21,292 nt of DNA, from contig JANXYF010000229.1 of the NCBI GenBank assembly GCA_025350175.1, positions 1 through 21,292 on the forward strand, in the 5' to 3' direction. The notes beneath the pieces are model-generated. The model made no database searches, was not told the DNA's origin, and saw only the letters and a program-made list of their open reading frames with translations. The stretch's first letter is position 1; each line of letters opens with the position of its first letter. This DNA comes from Nitrosopumilales archaeon (lineage in GTDB: Archaea > Thermoproteota > Nitrososphaeria > Nitrososphaerales > Nitrosopumilaceae). Below, piece after piece: positions 20,585 to 21,292 of this stretch. A program made the translations under genes and the position numbers.

Positions 20585-20923
20585 TCAAATAATTCCTATT
20601 CCATGTGCACGTCTGTGATTCATTAATTCTGTTTCATTTGATAATACAAATCCACACATTTCGCAGCTGAGCAAGTCTAGATCTTCGATTGGAACTTCCT
20701 TGGACAAGAGAAAGTTTTCAGAATCTAGTTTACGTATCTTGTATTGTGATCTGTTTGTCTCCTTGAGAAAGAGGTATAATGATTCTCCCACATTTGTCTT
20801 GTCTACAATTACTGTTGATTCTTCAGATTTTGCGTCAAAGCCTAAATTTTTTAAATAATTCTCCAGTTCAAGTGCAATTTTGTCATCACCTACACAGTCA
20901 ATGTTAGTTGTTTGAGTTTTCAT
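20585..20923 (-). CDS. Single C2H2 zinc-finger protein
   Basis: A 112-residue protein. The C-terminus carries one C2H2 finger, C87-x2-C90-x12-H103-x3-H107 (LLSCEMCGFVLSNETELMNH, then RRAHG). The preceding 80 residues form an alpha/beta domain (IALELENYLKNLGFDAKSEE, STVIVDKTNVGESLYLFLKE) with no recognised family, perhaps a ligand-binding or dimerisation part. Start is ATG. It lies 2 bp after the stop of the secreted peptide gene on the same strand, so the two are cotranscribed. Likely a DNA- or RNA-binding regulator; target unknown. A different two-finger protein is at 5108-5290. Confidence 0.8.
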   Translation of the reverse strand: MKTQTTNIDCVGDDKIALELENYLKNLGFDAKSEESTVIVDKTNVGESLYLFLKETNRSQYKIRKLDSENFLLSKEVPIEDLDLLSCEMCGFVLSNETELMNHRRAHGIGII

Positions 20924-20925
20924 TT

Positions 20926-21189
20926 TTACTTGCTCACCAGAAGCTTTACCTTGTCATGATACAGTGTTATTCCAGCTTGAGGCCTTACATGGTTGCTTAA
21001 AATCGTAGTAGAATTTACAGCTTGATGTGGTCCATATTGAGTAGGAATTGGAATTCCTTCAAATTCATTTGAGGTATGTTTCCCATAGACTTCATCGTTA
21101 TTGTATAACATTGTTGCAAAAGCAGCAGATGGCAAAATCAAAACCAATGTAACCGAGATTACAATTATGGAATAATACAGAGTTTTCAT
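20926..21189 (-). CDS. Small secreted or membrane-anchored protein
   Basis: An 87-residue protein with an N-terminal signal: MKTLYYSIIVISVTLVLILP followed by SAAFA, a good signal-peptidase-type site near residue 25 (it could also stay as an anchor). The mature part is about 60 polar residues (LYNNDEVYGKHTSNEFEGIP, IPTQYGPHQAVNSTTILSNH) with no Cys and no recognised domain. ATG start. It is followed directly by the C2H2 gene (2-bp gap) and preceded by the end of another same-strand gene. Family not recognised; extracytoplasmic location is the only functional statement supported. Confidence 0.65.
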   Translation of the reverse strand: MKTLYYSIIVISVTLVLILPSAAFATMLYNNDEVYGKHTSNEFEGIPIPTQYGPHQAVNSTTILSNHVRPQAGITLYHDKVKLLVSK

Positions 21190-21199
21190 TTTATTAATA

Positions 21200-21292
21200 T
21201 CAAGGCATAGGTGTTACTTGTTTGTAACCCATACCAGAAATTTCTACTCCAGTGAGTGTTTCTACACTTGCTACACATAAGGGGTTTAGTTG
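21200..21292 (-). CDS. C-terminal end of a gene running off the window
   Basis: An open frame on the minus strand enters from the window edge and ends in TGA at 21200-21202, 10 bp before the secreted-peptide gene. The last residues are LCVASVETLTGVEISGMGYK followed by QVTPMP, which reads like real protein. Another frame here gives a CSKC knuckle (PLMCSKCRNTHWSR), so the choice of frame is not certain. Too short to assign a function. Confidence 0.35.
   Translation of the reverse strand, partial: QLNPLCVASVETLTGVEISGMGYKQVTPMP

Noticed and set aside
1..21292. CRISPR array, rRNA genes, intact tRNA genes, insertion sequences
   Set aside because: No regularly spaced direct repeats, rRNA core sequences, complete cloverleaf candidates or transposase ORFs were seen on either strand.

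Overview
The window is AT-rich archaeal DNA from an ammonia-oxidizing archaeon (Nitrososphaerota/Thaumarchaeota), probably of the Nitrosopumilales type. The evidence is a TATA-binding protein, a group II chaperonin, deoxyhypusine synthase, pyruvoyl-dependent arginine decarboxylase, small C2H2 zinc-finger proteins, TATA-led near-leaderless genes, and a complete archaeal urea-utilization locus. No amo genes are present, so the lineage is inferred from gene style and content.

Layout. 1-470: decayed island edge, with an integrase-like C-terminal fragment abutting what looks like the 3' end of a tRNA gene. 612-2061: nickel supply, a NiCoT Ni permease and NikR, with a GTATTA-N16-TAATAC NikR-type operator in front of the permease. 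2292-4124: a Cys/His-rich small protein, a 39-residue ORF, a divergent urease-gamma (UreA) paralog, and an arginase-family ureohydrolase (agmatinase-like). The last two overlap and the 39-residue ORF overlaps the UreA paralog. 4374-5290: small membrane protein, TPR protein, two-finger C2H2 protein. 5481-7581: SSS-family urea transporter (DUR3-like) with UspA. 7625-9826: orphan ParB-like protein and three unassigned genes. 9880-15123: ureABC on the minus strand, divergent from ureEFGD on the plus strand. 15219-16916: aberrant group II chaperonin with a His-rich tail. 16943-19006: deoxyhypusine synthase, PvlArgDC, remnant of a second DHS-like gene, perfect 12-bp inverted repeat, short zinc ribbon. 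19153-21292: membrane protein, frameshifted TBP, C2H2 protein, secreted peptide, and the end of a further gene.

Logic. Urea can be imported (DUR3-like) or made inside the cell: arginine to agmatine (PvlArgDC), then agmatine or another guanidino compound to urea (ureohydrolase). Urease hydrolyses it to ammonia and CO2, the substrates for ammonia oxidation and carbon fixation. NikR and the NiCoT permease supply Ni, and UreEFGD insert it. The most unusual parts are the UreA paralog translationally coupled to the ureohydrolase, and the chaperonin after ureD, which has eight His in its last 35 residues and Asn in place of a conserved ATPase Asp. Both could be undescribed accessories of archaeal urea metabolism; their functions are inference.
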